Part shown: in pieces, positions 9,631 to 17,046 of the stretch
How positions within the stretch are numbered: position 1 is the stretch's first letter
Layout of the letters: every line of letters starts with the position of its first letter
From: an uncultured Prevotellaceae bacterium
Lineage (GTDB): Bacteria; Bacteroidota; Bacteroidia; Bacteroidales; Bacteroidaceae
Length of the DNA: 64,000 nucleotides
Assembly: GCA_900321965.1 (NCBI GenBank)
Contig: ONYA01000001.1
Location: 62,001-126,000, forward strand
Direction: 5' to 3'
Notes under the pieces: generated by a model
Databases searched by the model: none
What the model was told of the DNA's origin: nothing
Seen by the model: the letters and a program-made list of their open reading frames with translations, nothing else
Position numbers and translations under genes: made by a program

Positions 9631-9682
9631 TTCTATGCCCTCATGTTTGCTATGTCTTTATTATGCCCTTATTTATCCCATT

Positions 9683-9714
9683 TTTGCGACACTCATGTAA
9701 CGCGACTAAATTTG
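9683..9714 (+). promoter_or_regulatory. Promoter of the excisionase-integrase pair, with repeated TTTGCGAC
   Basis: TTTG at 9683-9686, 20 nt, TAAATTTG at 9707-9714. The octamer TTTGCGAC occurs at both elements (9683-9690 and 9711-9718), 28 nt apart. It could be an operator or simply part of the promoter. Confidence 0.65.
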
Positions 9715-9774
9715 CGACGAGATGCAACCTATTTATACTTATTAGTACTTATACATACTTAATTTTAAAGAATT

Positions 9775-10329
9775 ATGCCAGAAGCAAAATTTCAGATTAA
9801 ACGCAAGTGTGAAGTATGTGGGAACACCTTTATCGCAAAGACATTAGACTCCCGCTACTGTTGTAGGCATTGTACTGATATTGCCTACAAGAATCGTAAG
9901 GCTGCCAAAGCTAAAGAAGAGCAGCTGAATCAAATCGCTCAACTTATTCCTGGTGAAAGGGAATTTATCAGCGTGAAGGAGGCAGTCGCCATGTATGCCA
10001 TCAGCAGGGATACCATCTATCGCCTGGTACGCAAAGGCCGACTACCTTATATAAATATAGGTGAAAGGCTCACCCGTATTTCTCGCGAGCAGTTGGAAAA
10101 GATGGTACCATTGCGTAAAGAACCCATCAAGGATAAGCATTTGCTACCACGTCTCTACGACATGGAGCCAGAGAATTGCTATACTATCGGCGAAATCTCC
10201 AAGAAATTCAGGATAGACGACAGTACAGTATGGGCGCACATCAGAAAGTACTCCATCCCTACCCGACAAATTGGGAACTATGTCTATGCGCCCAAAAAGG
10301 AAATTGACAACTTATACAAACCATTATAA
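9775..10329 (+). CDS. Zinc-finger plus helix-turn-helix protein, excisionase-like
   Basis: 184 residues. The N-terminus has a small zinc-finger pattern (CEVCGNTF and YCCRHC, about residues 12-34). A MerR/excisionase-type helix-turn-helix follows (about 65-110: ISVKEAVAMYAISRDTIYRLVRKGRLPYINIG). A second HTH-like segment lies at about 133-180 (TIGEISKKFRIDDSTVWAHIRKY). Two DNA-reading modules in one small protein, 12 nt before a tyrosine recombinase, suggest a recombination directionality factor or regulator of integration. It is the first gene of the island, with its own promoter. Confidence 0.75.
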   Translation: MPEAKFQIKRKCEVCGNTFIAKTLDSRYCCRHCTDIAYKNRKAAKAKEEQLNQIAQLIPGEREFISVKEAVAMYAISRDTIYRLVRKGRLPYINIGERLTRISREQLEKMVPLRKEPIKDKHLLPRLYDMEPENCYTIGEISKKFRIDDSTVWAHIRKYSIPTRQIGNYVYAPKKEIDNLYKPL

Positions 10330-10341
10330 ACAAACAGAATT

Positions 10342-11619
10342 ATGAGGAAGAAACTTTTAAATACCAAGGTGACTGTTAAACTCCGTAAGTCTGAGTATAA
10401 AGAAGAATGGTATCTTACCGTTGAAGCATACCCTGTAAACGATCCGAGCCAACCAGGCAAGAAAAGGATTGTTGAATCATTGAACCGCATCATCCGCACT
10501 CCTATCTGGGATAAGTCCTCTGTTACTGGTGTAACGCCTGATGGGGAATTCAAATACCGTCCTAAGAGAGACATCAATGGGGTTATTCTTTGCACATCGA
10601 AATTGGATCAGGAAGCATGTATCTATGCAGACGAAGTAAGGAAGTTACGTCAGCATGAATACGATAGTGCTATTATCTACACCGACAAAGAAGCAGAACT
10701 GAAAGCCCAAAACGAACGTGGCGAACAAGACTTCATCAAGTATTTTGAAAGTATCATATACAAACGCCACCCCAATAGTTCTGACTCAATCATCGTAAAC
10801 TGGGAGCGTGTTGCAGAATTACTAAAGTTATATTCGCATAGCAAGCCCATACCATTCAAGACTATTTCCGTCAAATTCCTTGAAGATTTTAAGATGTTCC
10901 TACTGGCGGCTCCACAAGGTGGTAACAAGAAAGGCAAAATCAAACAAAACACAGCTTCCACCTATTTTGCTATAGTAAAGGCTGGTATTCGCCAGGCTTT
11001 CATTGATGAGTACCTTACTATTGATATCAGCAGCAAGGTTAATGGTATCCAAGCGCAAGATGCTCTTCGCGAGGTCCTCAATATGGAGGAAGTGAAGAAA
11101 TTGGCAAAGACGCCATGTAAGAGTGACATCCTACGAAGGGCATCCTTCTTTTCCATCATGACAGGCCTTCGCCACTGCGATATCCAGTCTTTAACCTGGG
11201 GACGGCTTCAGTATCTCAATAATTCTTGGCAGATCGTGAAAATGCAAGATAAAACAGATGTGCCAGAATACCACCCGATTTCTGACCAAGCTTATGAGTT
11301 GTGTGGAGAACGTCGTGACCCTGACCGACTGGTTTTCGAAGGGTTACAAGACCCATCATGGATTAATCGACCTGTCAAAAAATGGATTGAAGCTGCAGGT
11401 ATTACCAAGCACATCACGTTCCACTGTTTTCGTCATTCTTTTGCCACATTGCAATTAGAGAATGGGACAGGACTCTATACCATACAGAAATTGTTAGGGC
11501 ATAAAAATATCCGAACCACTCAGATTTACGCCCATATGATAGATTCTGCCAAAGTAAAAGCAGCTAATTCAATCCACATTGATGATTTAGAGCCAAATAA
11601 GCCAGACCAGAATCAATGA
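10342..11619 (+). CDS. Tyrosine site-specific recombinase (integrase)
   Basis: 425 residues, typical for Bacteroidetes integrases. An N-terminal arm-binding part and SAM-like core-binding domain (about 110-210) precede the catalytic domain. Catalytic residues visible are R277 (GLRHCD), H361 and R364 (HCFRHSF), H387 (LGHKNI) and the nucleophile Y396 (IYAHM). It cuts and joins the attachment sites to insert or excise the island. It is co-transcribed with the excisionase-like gene and closed by a hairpin terminator. The catalytic set is complete, so the element may still be active. Confidence 0.93.
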   Translation: MRKKLLNTKVTVKLRKSEYKEEWYLTVEAYPVNDPSQPGKKRIVESLNRIIRTPIWDKSSVTGVTPDGEFKYRPKRDINGVILCTSKLDQEACIYADEVRKLRQHEYDSAIIYTDKEAELKAQNERGEQDFIKYFESIIYKRHPNSSDSIIVNWERVAELLKLYSHSKPIPFKTISVKFLEDFKMFLLAAPQGGNKKGKIKQNTASTYFAIVKAGIRQAFIDEYLTIDISSKVNGIQAQDALREVLNMEEVKKLAKTPCKSDILRRASFFSIMTGLRHCDIQSLTWGRLQYLNNSWQIVKMQDKTDVPEYHPISDQAYELCGERRDPDRLVFEGLQDPSWINRPVKKWIEAAGITKHITFHCFRHSFATLQLENGTGLYTIQKLLGHKNIRTTQIYAHMIDSAKVKAANSIHIDDLEPNKPDQNQ

Positions 11620-11632
11620 ATTCCTATGTCTT

Positions 11633-11668
11633 ATAGCCCTCGGATGTGTTGTTCGAGGGCTATTTTTA
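11633..11668 (+). terminator. Terminator of the excisionase-integrase unit
   Basis: ATAGCCCTCG (11633-11642) pairs with CGAGGGCTAT (11654-11663), followed by T-rich sequence. From here to 11850 I see no gene. TTCCTTTG at 11786-11793 is a weak -7 candidate for the next operon. Confidence 0.85.
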
Positions 11669-11850
11669 CCACTTTTTGTTGTCTGAAGCCTCTCTTCGTT
11701 CCATTTATATAGGTGTTTCCTTAGTGTGAAATGTTAAAATCACAACCTTTTTCTAATAATTCCTTATTGGTTCTTCTTTTTGCTGTTCCTTTGCACCTGA
11801 AAAAGTTTTCAAATTAAAGGATAACAAAATATGAGCAAAACATTACGACT

Positions 11851-12183
11851 TTGGAGGAAATGCCAGGAGCATTGTCCTACCTCATTTGGAAGGTTGAAGG
11901 GTTGGAAGAAACTATTCAAACCATGCGCAACAGGCAGCAAATAAGCAATGCACCCCATTGGATGGATATCGATGAACTATGTGCTTACATTCCTTCCCAT
12001 CCTGTTAAGCAGACTGTCTATGGCTGGGTATCCAACAAACAGATACCCTACCATAAGATCAATAAAGCTTTGGCTTTTCTCCAGTCCGAGATTGATGACT
12101 GGATGAAACAGCGTCATAGCAAAAGCCAGGAAGAGTTGGAGCAGGAAGCTCAGGAATTCATCAAAAGGCATAGGGCTGTTTAA
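11851..12183 (+). CDS. Small helix-turn-helix protein of the island
   Basis: 110 residues if the TTG at 11851 is used. The ATG at 11860, giving 107 residues, is an equally good start. Residues about 35-95 (WMDIDELCAYIPSHP, TVYGWVSNKQIPYHKI, LQSEIDDWM) have the layout of a winged helix-turn-helix_17/excisionase domain: a DNA-recognition helix, then a basic wing. The C-terminus is an acidic helix. It opens a block of four small genes (11851-13566) with gaps of 3 nt or overlaps. The likely role is control of element excision or replication, by inference. Confidence 0.7.
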   Translation: MEEMPGALSYLIWKVEGLEETIQTMRNRQQISNAPHWMDIDELCAYIPSHPVKQTVYGWVSNKQIPYHKINKALAFLQSEIDDWMKQRHSKSQEELEQEAQEFIKRHRAV

Positions 12184-12186
12184 GCA

Positions 12187-12717
12187 ATGAAAGAAGCAAC
12201 AAGCATAATTATTCACTCTGAGAATAATACCGCAGTCAAGTGCTTAACAAACGAACAGGCAGGCATACTTTTCAAAGGTATTCTTGAATATTCATCTTCG
12301 GGAATGCCTTTGGAAAGCACCGATACTGCTCTACAAGCACTATTCTCAATGTTCAAAGTTCAAATCGATCGAGACTTCAAGAAGTACTCAGACCGATGCG
12401 AACAAAATCGTTTGAATGCACTTAGACGTCATCAAAATGGCAACAACCGTCCTCAGTCGAATACAAACGAAAGCGACGGTATGCCATTGCAAGCGAACGC
12501 ATGCAAAAGTAACAATAATAGTAATGATAAATGTAAAAATAAGAATAATGATGATATAGCTAACGCTAGTAACATCAATATAGAGTCTAACCCCTTAGAA
12601 ATACAGTCAAATGGAATCAACAATAACCCAAGAATTGATAAACAGGAGAAAAGAAAACGGGACGTACTTAGCGCCGCAACTAACGTTATCGAAAGATTTA
12701 GTTCGACTTCGAAATGA
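12187..12717 (+). CDS. Island protein of unknown function (DUF6291-like N-terminus, Asn-rich linker)
   Basis: 176 residues. The N-terminal 75 residues (ALQALFSMFKVQIDRDFKKYSDRCEQNR) look like the short helical domain seen in many Bacteroidetes mobile-element proteins annotated DUF6291. Residues about 80-150 are extremely Asn-rich and probably disordered. It starts 3 nt after the HTH gene. The last 107 nt overlap the next gene in another frame, so the basic tail (about 140-176) is written by DNA that also encodes the N-terminus of the following protein. No enzymatic motif is seen. Confidence 0.65.
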   Translation: MKEATSIIIHSENNTAVKCLTNEQAGILFKGILEYSSSGMPLESTDTALQALFSMFKVQIDRDFKKYSDRCEQNRLNALRRHQNGNNRPQSNTNESDGMPLQANACKSNNNSNDKCKNKNNDDIANASNINIESNPLEIQSNGINNNPRIDKQEKRKRDVLSAATNVIERFSSTSK

Positions 12718-13222
12718 ACCAGATAATGCAAGAATGGTGTCGCATCTTTTACAGAAGTACCCCACTTTCAACGAATTTGTAATCGCCAATACGCCTTCGC
12801 GACAGTTTTATCTATGCCAAAATCCTGTGCAATGCACTTATGGAGATTCGCCACGTTTAGATTTGCTTGATATAACATACGGAATGTTTGCGTCTACTGT
12901 CTGGCTTGTACCACAAATAGCCGACGTTAGCATCTGTTGCGGGCTAAAAGAAGACGCGAGCGAAGCACAAATCCAGTTAGTAGCAATGGCTATTGCGAGT
13001 AGATACAAATATCTGAAGACTGACGAAGTTATGCTCTTCTTCTTTAATTTCAAGGCGGGTATGTACGAACGGTTCTACAGTTATTTTGATCCCCAAGTAA
13101 TTGTGGGAAGCGTTAAGTCCTTCTGCGATGAACGCGATACCATCATAACTGTTCACGAGCGAGAATTACAGCAAAAGAGAAATGAAGAAAATGCACCAAA
13201 AAGACAACGATATACAAAATGA
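12611..13222 (+). CDS. Island protein of unknown function (DUF6633-like)
   Basis: 203 residues. The N-terminal ITQELINRRKENGTYLAPQLTLSKDLVRLRN pattern and the length recall proteins labelled DUF6633 in Bacteroidetes mobile elements. The centre is mixed alpha/beta and the C-terminus a charged helix. It overlaps the previous gene by 107 nt in a different frame, and its stop overlaps the next start (ATGA at 13219-13222), indicating translational coupling. No function can be given. The conserved-looking N-terminus argues that the long overlap is real, not a start-site error. Confidence 0.65.
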   Translation: MESTITQELINRRKENGTYLAPQLTLSKDLVRLRNEPDNARMVSHLLQKYPTFNEFVIANTPSRQFYLCQNPVQCTYGDSPRLDLLDITYGMFASTVWLVPQIADVSICCGLKEDASEAQIQLVAMAIASRYKYLKTDEVMLFFFNFKAGMYERFYSYFDPQVIVGSVKSFCDERDTIITVHERELQQKRNEENAPKRQRYTK

Positions 13223-13566
13223 AACCAAACATTATTTTTACAAAATTGAACGCAGAGCTATTCCAATTCTTGGCAGAGCCTCTGCCATACAAGACATCAC
13301 GTTTCGATGCATTCCGATATTTATACGAGTGCCAAACAGACAACTTTGATGTCCTTTTGAAGTATTACATCAACGTGTCATTCGACACCACATATAAGCA
13401 ACTTGCCATAGAATGGGGATGGGAAAGGAAGGCTGTCATCTCTTTCCTAAGATCACTCCAAAAGATGGGTGTTGTCGAAATTAAAAGGAAATATCGTATC
13501 ATTTATATTCATATCCTAAACCTCGCTTGTATAGAAACTGAAGAAACAGAGAATGATTCTGGATAA
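13219..13566 (+). CDS. Small winged-helix-like protein, possibly replication related
   Basis: 115 residues. The segment at about 40-100 (TYKQLAIEWGWERKAVISFLRSLQKMGVVEIKRK) reads as a winged helix: two helices with a recognition helix and a basic wing, as in phage or plasmid replication initiators and GntR-like folds. It overlaps the preceding gene by 4 nt (ATGA). It is the last gene of the four-gene block. Replication or copy control is the plausible role, but a plain transcription regulator is equally possible. Confidence 0.6.
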   Translation: MKPNIIFTKLNAELFQFLAEPLPYKTSRFDAFRYLYECQTDNFDVLLKYYINVSFDTTYKQLAIEWGWERKAVISFLRSLQKMGVVEIKRKYRIIYIHILNLACIETEETENDSG

Positions 13567-13783
13567 AATGGGCTTGCACATCGTTCAATAATTCTCATCG
13601 GGAAGCCTAATTCCCCCCAAAGTTCAATTTTGTGGGAGCGATGGCAGCAAAACGAGCAAGCTCATGCTGTTCAATCCCTGAAAAAAAAGAGATTTACAAA
13701 CAATAATGGCAATTAGCAGATAGTTAAAACTAAATAATTGTTATGTTTTTCAAGCAATGTGATTATAATTGCAGAGAAATACG
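13567..13783 (+). other. Intergenic, no gene recognised
   Basis: AT-rich stretch between the small-gene block and the ncRNA promoter. A CCCCC/GTGGG-type imperfect hairpin at about 13614-13638 and an A-tract are seen, but nothing that can be named. Confidence 0.4.
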
Positions 13784-13791
13784 TACCTTTG
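13784..13791 (+). promoter_or_regulatory. -7 element of the structured RNA
   Basis: TACCTTTG, a perfect TAnnTTTG match, followed by GCACTCGCAAA. No clear -33 TTTG at the right distance. It faces the ncRNA candidate and the SGNH hydrolase gene. Confidence 0.55.
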
Positions 13792-13796
13792 CACTC

Positions 13797-14132
13797 GCAA
13801 ACTCACGCCGAGCCGCATTCGTTGAATGTTGGAGCGGCTATAGGGAGGGAGCACTACATATTGAAATGCGTCGCTGACGCTTTGTTTTTGGCCGTTTTGA
13901 AACTACCACACTCAAAATTTAGTAGTCAAGGACATTGCAGAGGTTGGTGCTGCGGGTAGGTATATACCGTTCCCGTTGGTGTGCCGATGGCTAACCATGC
14001 CATCAAGCACACCTTTAGGGGCGTATTATATATACCAACGGCGTGGGTATCACTCTGTCTCGTTCACTACTAAGGGCTGTGGTAGGCCTCAAACGGCGAA
14101 CAGGCAGAAGCCAGATACCCCGCTTTTCTTTT
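13797..14132 (+). ncRNA. Candidate highly structured RNA of about 335 nt
   Basis: There is no open frame of note, but a dense set of perfect pairings follows the promoter. AGCCGC/GCGGCT brackets 13811-13839. GCGTC/GACGC (13868-13880) is followed by a T-rich run (internal terminator or attenuator). CCGTTGG (13973-13979)/CCAACGG (14035-14041) encloses GGTGTGC/GCACACC and GATGGC/GCCATC. GCG-GGGTATC (14041-14051) pairs with GATACCC-CGC (14114-14123), followed by TTTTCTTTT as an intrinsic terminator. I do not recognise it as tmRNA, RNase P RNA, 6S or SRP RNA. Ends are inferred from promoter and terminator. Confidence 0.5.
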
Positions 14133-14157
14133 GTAGTTAACGGAATACAACAAAACG

Positions 14158-14215
14158 GTCCGATTCTGGGTGTTTGGCGGACATGTTATCTTTCTATAAA
14201 TGAAAAGAATCGGAC
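14158..14215 (+). repeat. Inverted repeat around the SGNH hydrolase start codon
   Basis: GTCCGATTCT (14158-14167) and AGAATCGGAC (14206-14215) are perfect inverted copies with 38 nt between them. The ATG at 14200 lies in the loop next to the right arm. Confidence 0.7.
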
Positions 14216-14937
14216 TAAAGAAATTATTACTTTGGATTTCTCTCATTGGAAATGTACTTTTACTTGTTGTTATCATCTTTATTGGTTGTGTAAAAACAAA
14301 CTACATCAACAGTAAACTTGAAAGACTTGGAATTATGAAAATCGACCCAGTCAAACGTGGAGACTATTGGAGCATTCAAGGATGGACTAATACTCTTGAA
14401 AAACTCCATCTTGACATGGATGTCGTTTTCTTTGGTAATTCAATCACTCGTGGAAGTTGCTTTGAAGAGTATTTCCCAAATGTAAAGATCTGCAATCTAG
14501 GTTATCCAGGAGATAATACAGATGGAATGTTGCTCCGCACCAATCAAATAAAGGTTGTTAATCCAGAAAAGGTCTTCGTAATGGCAGGAATCAATGGGCT
14601 ACATATACAAACAGAAAAGGTCTTCACTGAGAAATATGCCACAATGGTTGACTCTATAAAACAGGCAGTGCCAACAGCAAAAATATATCTTCAAAGCATA
14701 CTGCCTGTGAATCCATCTATGAAGGCGGGAAAGAGTTTTAATAAGGAAAAGATAGCAAGGTGTAATGAACTTGTTCGGAAAATCGCAGAAGAAAAAGGAT
14801 GTGTTTACATAGATTTATACAAACTATACGCCGTAGATGGAATCATGCCAAAGGAACTGACTCGTGACGGAGTTCATCTTTATCCAGAGGCATATGACAG
14901 ATGGGCCGAGGAAATTAGAAAATATGTTGAAGAATAA
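14200..14937 (+). CDS. Membrane-anchored SGNH/GDSL hydrolase
   Basis: 245 residues. An N-terminal transmembrane anchor (about 8-30, hydrophobic, ending IGC) puts the catalytic domain outside the membrane. SGNH blocks: GNSITRG with nucleophile S81, the block-II glycine G101 (NLGYPGDNT), N132 (AGING) and the D223/H226 pair (DGVHL). The fold resembles PAF-acetylhydrolase-like esterases acting on acyl or acetyl esters of lipids or glycans; the substrate is unknown. It follows the structured RNA with no strong promoter of its own (weak TATCTTTC at about 14188) and is closed by a hairpin. AT-rich, part of the island cargo. Confidence 0.85.
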   Translation: MKRIGLKKLLLWISLIGNVLLLVVIIFIGCVKTNYINSKLERLGIMKIDPVKRGDYWSIQGWTNTLEKLHLDMDVVFFGNSITRGSCFEEYFPNVKICNLGYPGDNTDGMLLRTNQIKVVNPEKVFVMAGINGLHIQTEKVFTEKYATMVDSIKQAVPTAKIYLQSILPVNPSMKAGKSFNKEKIARCNELVRKIAEEKGCVYIDLYKLYAVDGIMPKELTRDGVHLYPEAYDRWAEEIRKYVEE

Positions 14938-15043
14938 TATGGGAAAGACTAATTCGTACTACAACCCAAAGTTCAGAACCCCACACAGGATGAGTGACGT
15001 AAATTAGGTTATGCTTCATAAGCTTTCCCAAGAAACCAAAACA

Positions 15044-15075
15044 CTGGTTGGCGAGATTGCTAACCAGCGTTTTTT
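15044..15075 (+). terminator. Terminator of the SGNH hydrolase gene
   Basis: CTGGTT (15044-15049) pairs with AACCAG (15062-15067), followed by CG and six T residues. Confidence 0.7.
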
Positions 15076-15090
15076 GTGCGAACTACGAGG

Positions 15091-16143
15091 TCAACTACGC
15101 AATACATGCAGAATAGTAGGTTTCTTTGCAAAGAAATGATTTATAACATCTTGAGGCAAATGGAATGTTTTTGCTAATTCTGCATCTGTATAATTGAGTT
15201 CTGATTTAAATAACTCATAAGCTTCCATGAATAACTGTGGACTATCAATATATACATTGCCAGGCTCATTTTTCTTATAGCCATGACGACTTAATTCTAC
15301 ATTAAAATAACGATATCTATCTTGATCGATACAATCAAGATCCTTGGCACGATGCACAATAGAGGCCATGGAAGTGAGCCAGCATTGCTTAAGTGGCAAG
15401 AGATAAGAAAGCTTCAGTTTTGAAAGTGATTGACGTATTTCCTTCTCTGGCATTAAGAATTCAGCAGCGAACAAGAATGCTTCCTTTTCAATATCTCTAT
15501 ATTTTGGAATAGCAATTCCAGGAAAGAGATGCATTAGTATATGACCAAGCTCGTGGGCAATATCAAGTCTTTTGCGATCATTGCTACGATTACCATTTAT
15601 AATAATGACAGGTATACCACGATCTGTGATAAACGAAACACCGTCGAAGCCTTCGTAATAGTCGTATTGCTCAACAATGATAATTCCATATTTCTCAAGT
15701 GTCGTACAAATATCCCTGACAGATCCTTGTAGAATGCCGATAAAACGACGAGTGAACTGAGCGACATACTCGGGTGTATAGTCGTCTTCTAAATCTATCG
15801 GTTTTAAGGAGAAAGCTGGGAACTCTATTGATTCGGACATCTGATCGATAATGTAACCTATCAGTTTGTTGGAACGCTCAATGTATTCTTTCTGTTTCTT
15901 AGTGAGTCCTGCTTTTTTACGATAATGGGCATTTTCGACATTATTTGATATAGACTGCTCATAGAATTCTGCGGGGAATCCCAAAAAATCAATGATTCTT
16001 TGTTGGACTTCTTCAGATAGTTGCCCTACGCCCATCTCAAACTTTGATAAATTAGACTGGGACAATCCCTTGATGTTAGAAGACAATTCGGTTTGAGAGT
16101 AGCCTTTATATTCTCTTACGAACGTCAGTTGTTTAGGATTCAT
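15091..16143 (-). CDS. XRE-family HTH protein with ImmA/IrrE metallopeptidase domain
   Basis: 350 residues. Residues about 5-60 are an XRE helix-turn-helix (YSQTELSSNIKGLSQSNLSKFE). Residues about 170-240 are a zinc peptidase with HELGH at 197-201 and a downstream Glu-rich helix (EKEAFLFAAEFLMP) supplying the third ligand. Proteins of this type cleave repressors or antitoxins after stress or phage sensing. It is the second gene of a minus-strand pair, 50 nt after the unknown 16194-16832 gene. The C-terminal 90 residues are unassigned and could sense the trigger. Motifs make the peptidase call firm; the target is unknown. Confidence 0.88.
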   Translation of the reverse strand: MNPKQLTFVREYKGYSQTELSSNIKGLSQSNLSKFEMGVGQLSEEVQQRIIDFLGFPAEFYEQSISNNVENAHYRKKAGLTKKQKEYIERSNKLIGYIIDQMSESIEFPAFSLKPIDLEDDYTPEYVAQFTRRFIGILQGSVRDICTTLEKYGIIIVEQYDYYEGFDGVSFITDRGIPVIIINGNRSNDRKRLDIAHELGHILMHLFPGIAIPKYRDIEKEAFLFAAEFLMPEKEIRQSLSKLKLSYLLPLKQCWLTSMASIVHRAKDLDCIDQDRYRYFNVELSRHGYKKNEPGNVYIDSPQLFMEAYELFKSELNYTDAELAKTFHLPQDVINHFFAKKPTILHVLRS

Positions 16144-16193
16144 TTTGCAATTTGTTACGATTAATAATTAAAAGGAGCCTGGCTACTCGATTG

Positions 16194-16832
16194 TTATTTT
16201 GCTTTCTTTTTTATCTTTAAATGTGGTTTTACAACGGGATGGCCTGAGGATGGCGCTACACTTGTGAACATGTTTACCTCGTTTTCGGGGGTAATCTGGC
16301 TCTCATCAATAGTCCATTTGACAGTACCTTCGTCGATATACACCAGTCTAGGATGAATCAACTCGCCCATTCTTGACTTTGTGTAACCAAAGAAGATAAT
16401 AGGTGAGGAACCATCTTCGTCTGAATTGAATAATTTACCTTCCAATTGATTTTCAATGGAATCTGTGAGTTTAGTGCGGATGTTCATCGGTTTACCATCC
16501 TTGCCCAATTTCTTGAATAAGACGATATAACCATTTTTGTAAAGGAACATACGCCCATACTTACCACGCTTAAGGTTCGTATCGAAATACGCCCTTAAGC
16601 ATTGCATTAACTTCGAATTGAAGTAACTTGCTTCCATACCTCGTGTTCTATCCAGAGGGTTGGTTAAACCTATCTCTGCATTGAACAACATTACAGCCTC
16701 GTGAAAGGCTAAAAAGAGTTGTTGAAGCGCATCCTTCATGTCAAATTGACATTCTTTAGGATTTATTATGCGTTTTCGCTTGCGCTTCTCGCTGAAAATG
16801 CCTACCTTTGCAGGCGAATTTGTATTTGTCAT
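16194..16832 (-). CDS. Unknown protein paired with the XRE-ImmA/IrrE gene
   Basis: 212 residues from the ATG at 16832. The frame stays open further upstream to 17192, but that part overlaps the two divergent promoters and reads as low-complexity, so it is not included. A short basic N-terminus (KRKRKRI) is followed by a helical region (about 30-75) and beta-rich parts with GRMFLYKNGYIVLFKKLG, ending in a Lys-rich tail. It precedes the ImmA/IrrE gene in one transcription unit, so it may be its substrate, antitoxin or partner. I do not recognise the family. Confidence 0.7.
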   Translation of the reverse strand: MTNTNSPAKVGIFSEKRKRKRIINPKECQFDMKDALQQLFLAFHEAVMLFNAEIGLTNPLDRTRGMEASYFNSKLMQCLRAYFDTNLKRGKYGRMFLYKNGYIVLFKKLGKDGKPMNIRTKLTDSIENQLEGKLFNSDEDGSSPIIFFGYTKSRMGELIHPRLVYIDEGTVKWTIDESQITPENEVNMFTSVAPSSGHPVVKPHLKIKKKAK

Positions 16833-16871
16833 CGTCAAATATAATTTATGTGAGCGCCAGGCTCCGATGGT

Positions 16872-16911
16872 AATCTCTGCTGCAACAGAGATTATTTTCG
16901 GTGCAAAGGTA
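16872..16911 (-). promoter_or_regulatory. Minus-strand promoter and leader hairpin of the ImmA/IrrE operon
   Basis: TACCTTTG on the minus strand (16904-16911) is a perfect -7 element. Just downstream in the transcript, AATCTCTG/CAGAGATT (16872-16879 with 16886-16893) forms an 8-bp hairpin in the leader before the ATG at 16832. Confidence 0.6.
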
Positions 16912-16983
16912 TATAAAAATTCGATAAAATTGTAATTTTTGGCATATATTTTTTGCGGAAAATTGTATTTTTGATAAAAATCG

Positions 16984-17014
16984 TTGGTGAATTGGAGGAA
17001 ATACGGTAAATTTG
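16984..17014 (+). promoter_or_regulatory. Promoter of the OLD-family nuclease gene
   Basis: TTGG at 16984-16987, 19 nt, TAAATTTG at 17007-17014. It decides the start: the gene begins at ATG 17047, and the longer reading from TTG 16984 would start within the promoter. Confidence 0.6.
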
Positions 17015-17046
17015 CAGGCGGAAATTTTAATTTAGGAGAAATAGAT

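Noticed and set aside
9560..9774. Attachment-site direct repeat of the island
   Set aside because: No convincing matching copy could be found by eye near 21.3-21.7 kb; ends were left approximate.
13567..14200. Retron or diversity-generating element RNA
   Set aside because: No reverse transcriptase gene is present anywhere in the island.
16984..17046. Extended N-terminus of the OLD nuclease from TTG 16984
   Set aside because: The extension covers the promoter boxes at 16984-17014, and the ATG at 17047 starts directly before the conserved ATPase fold.
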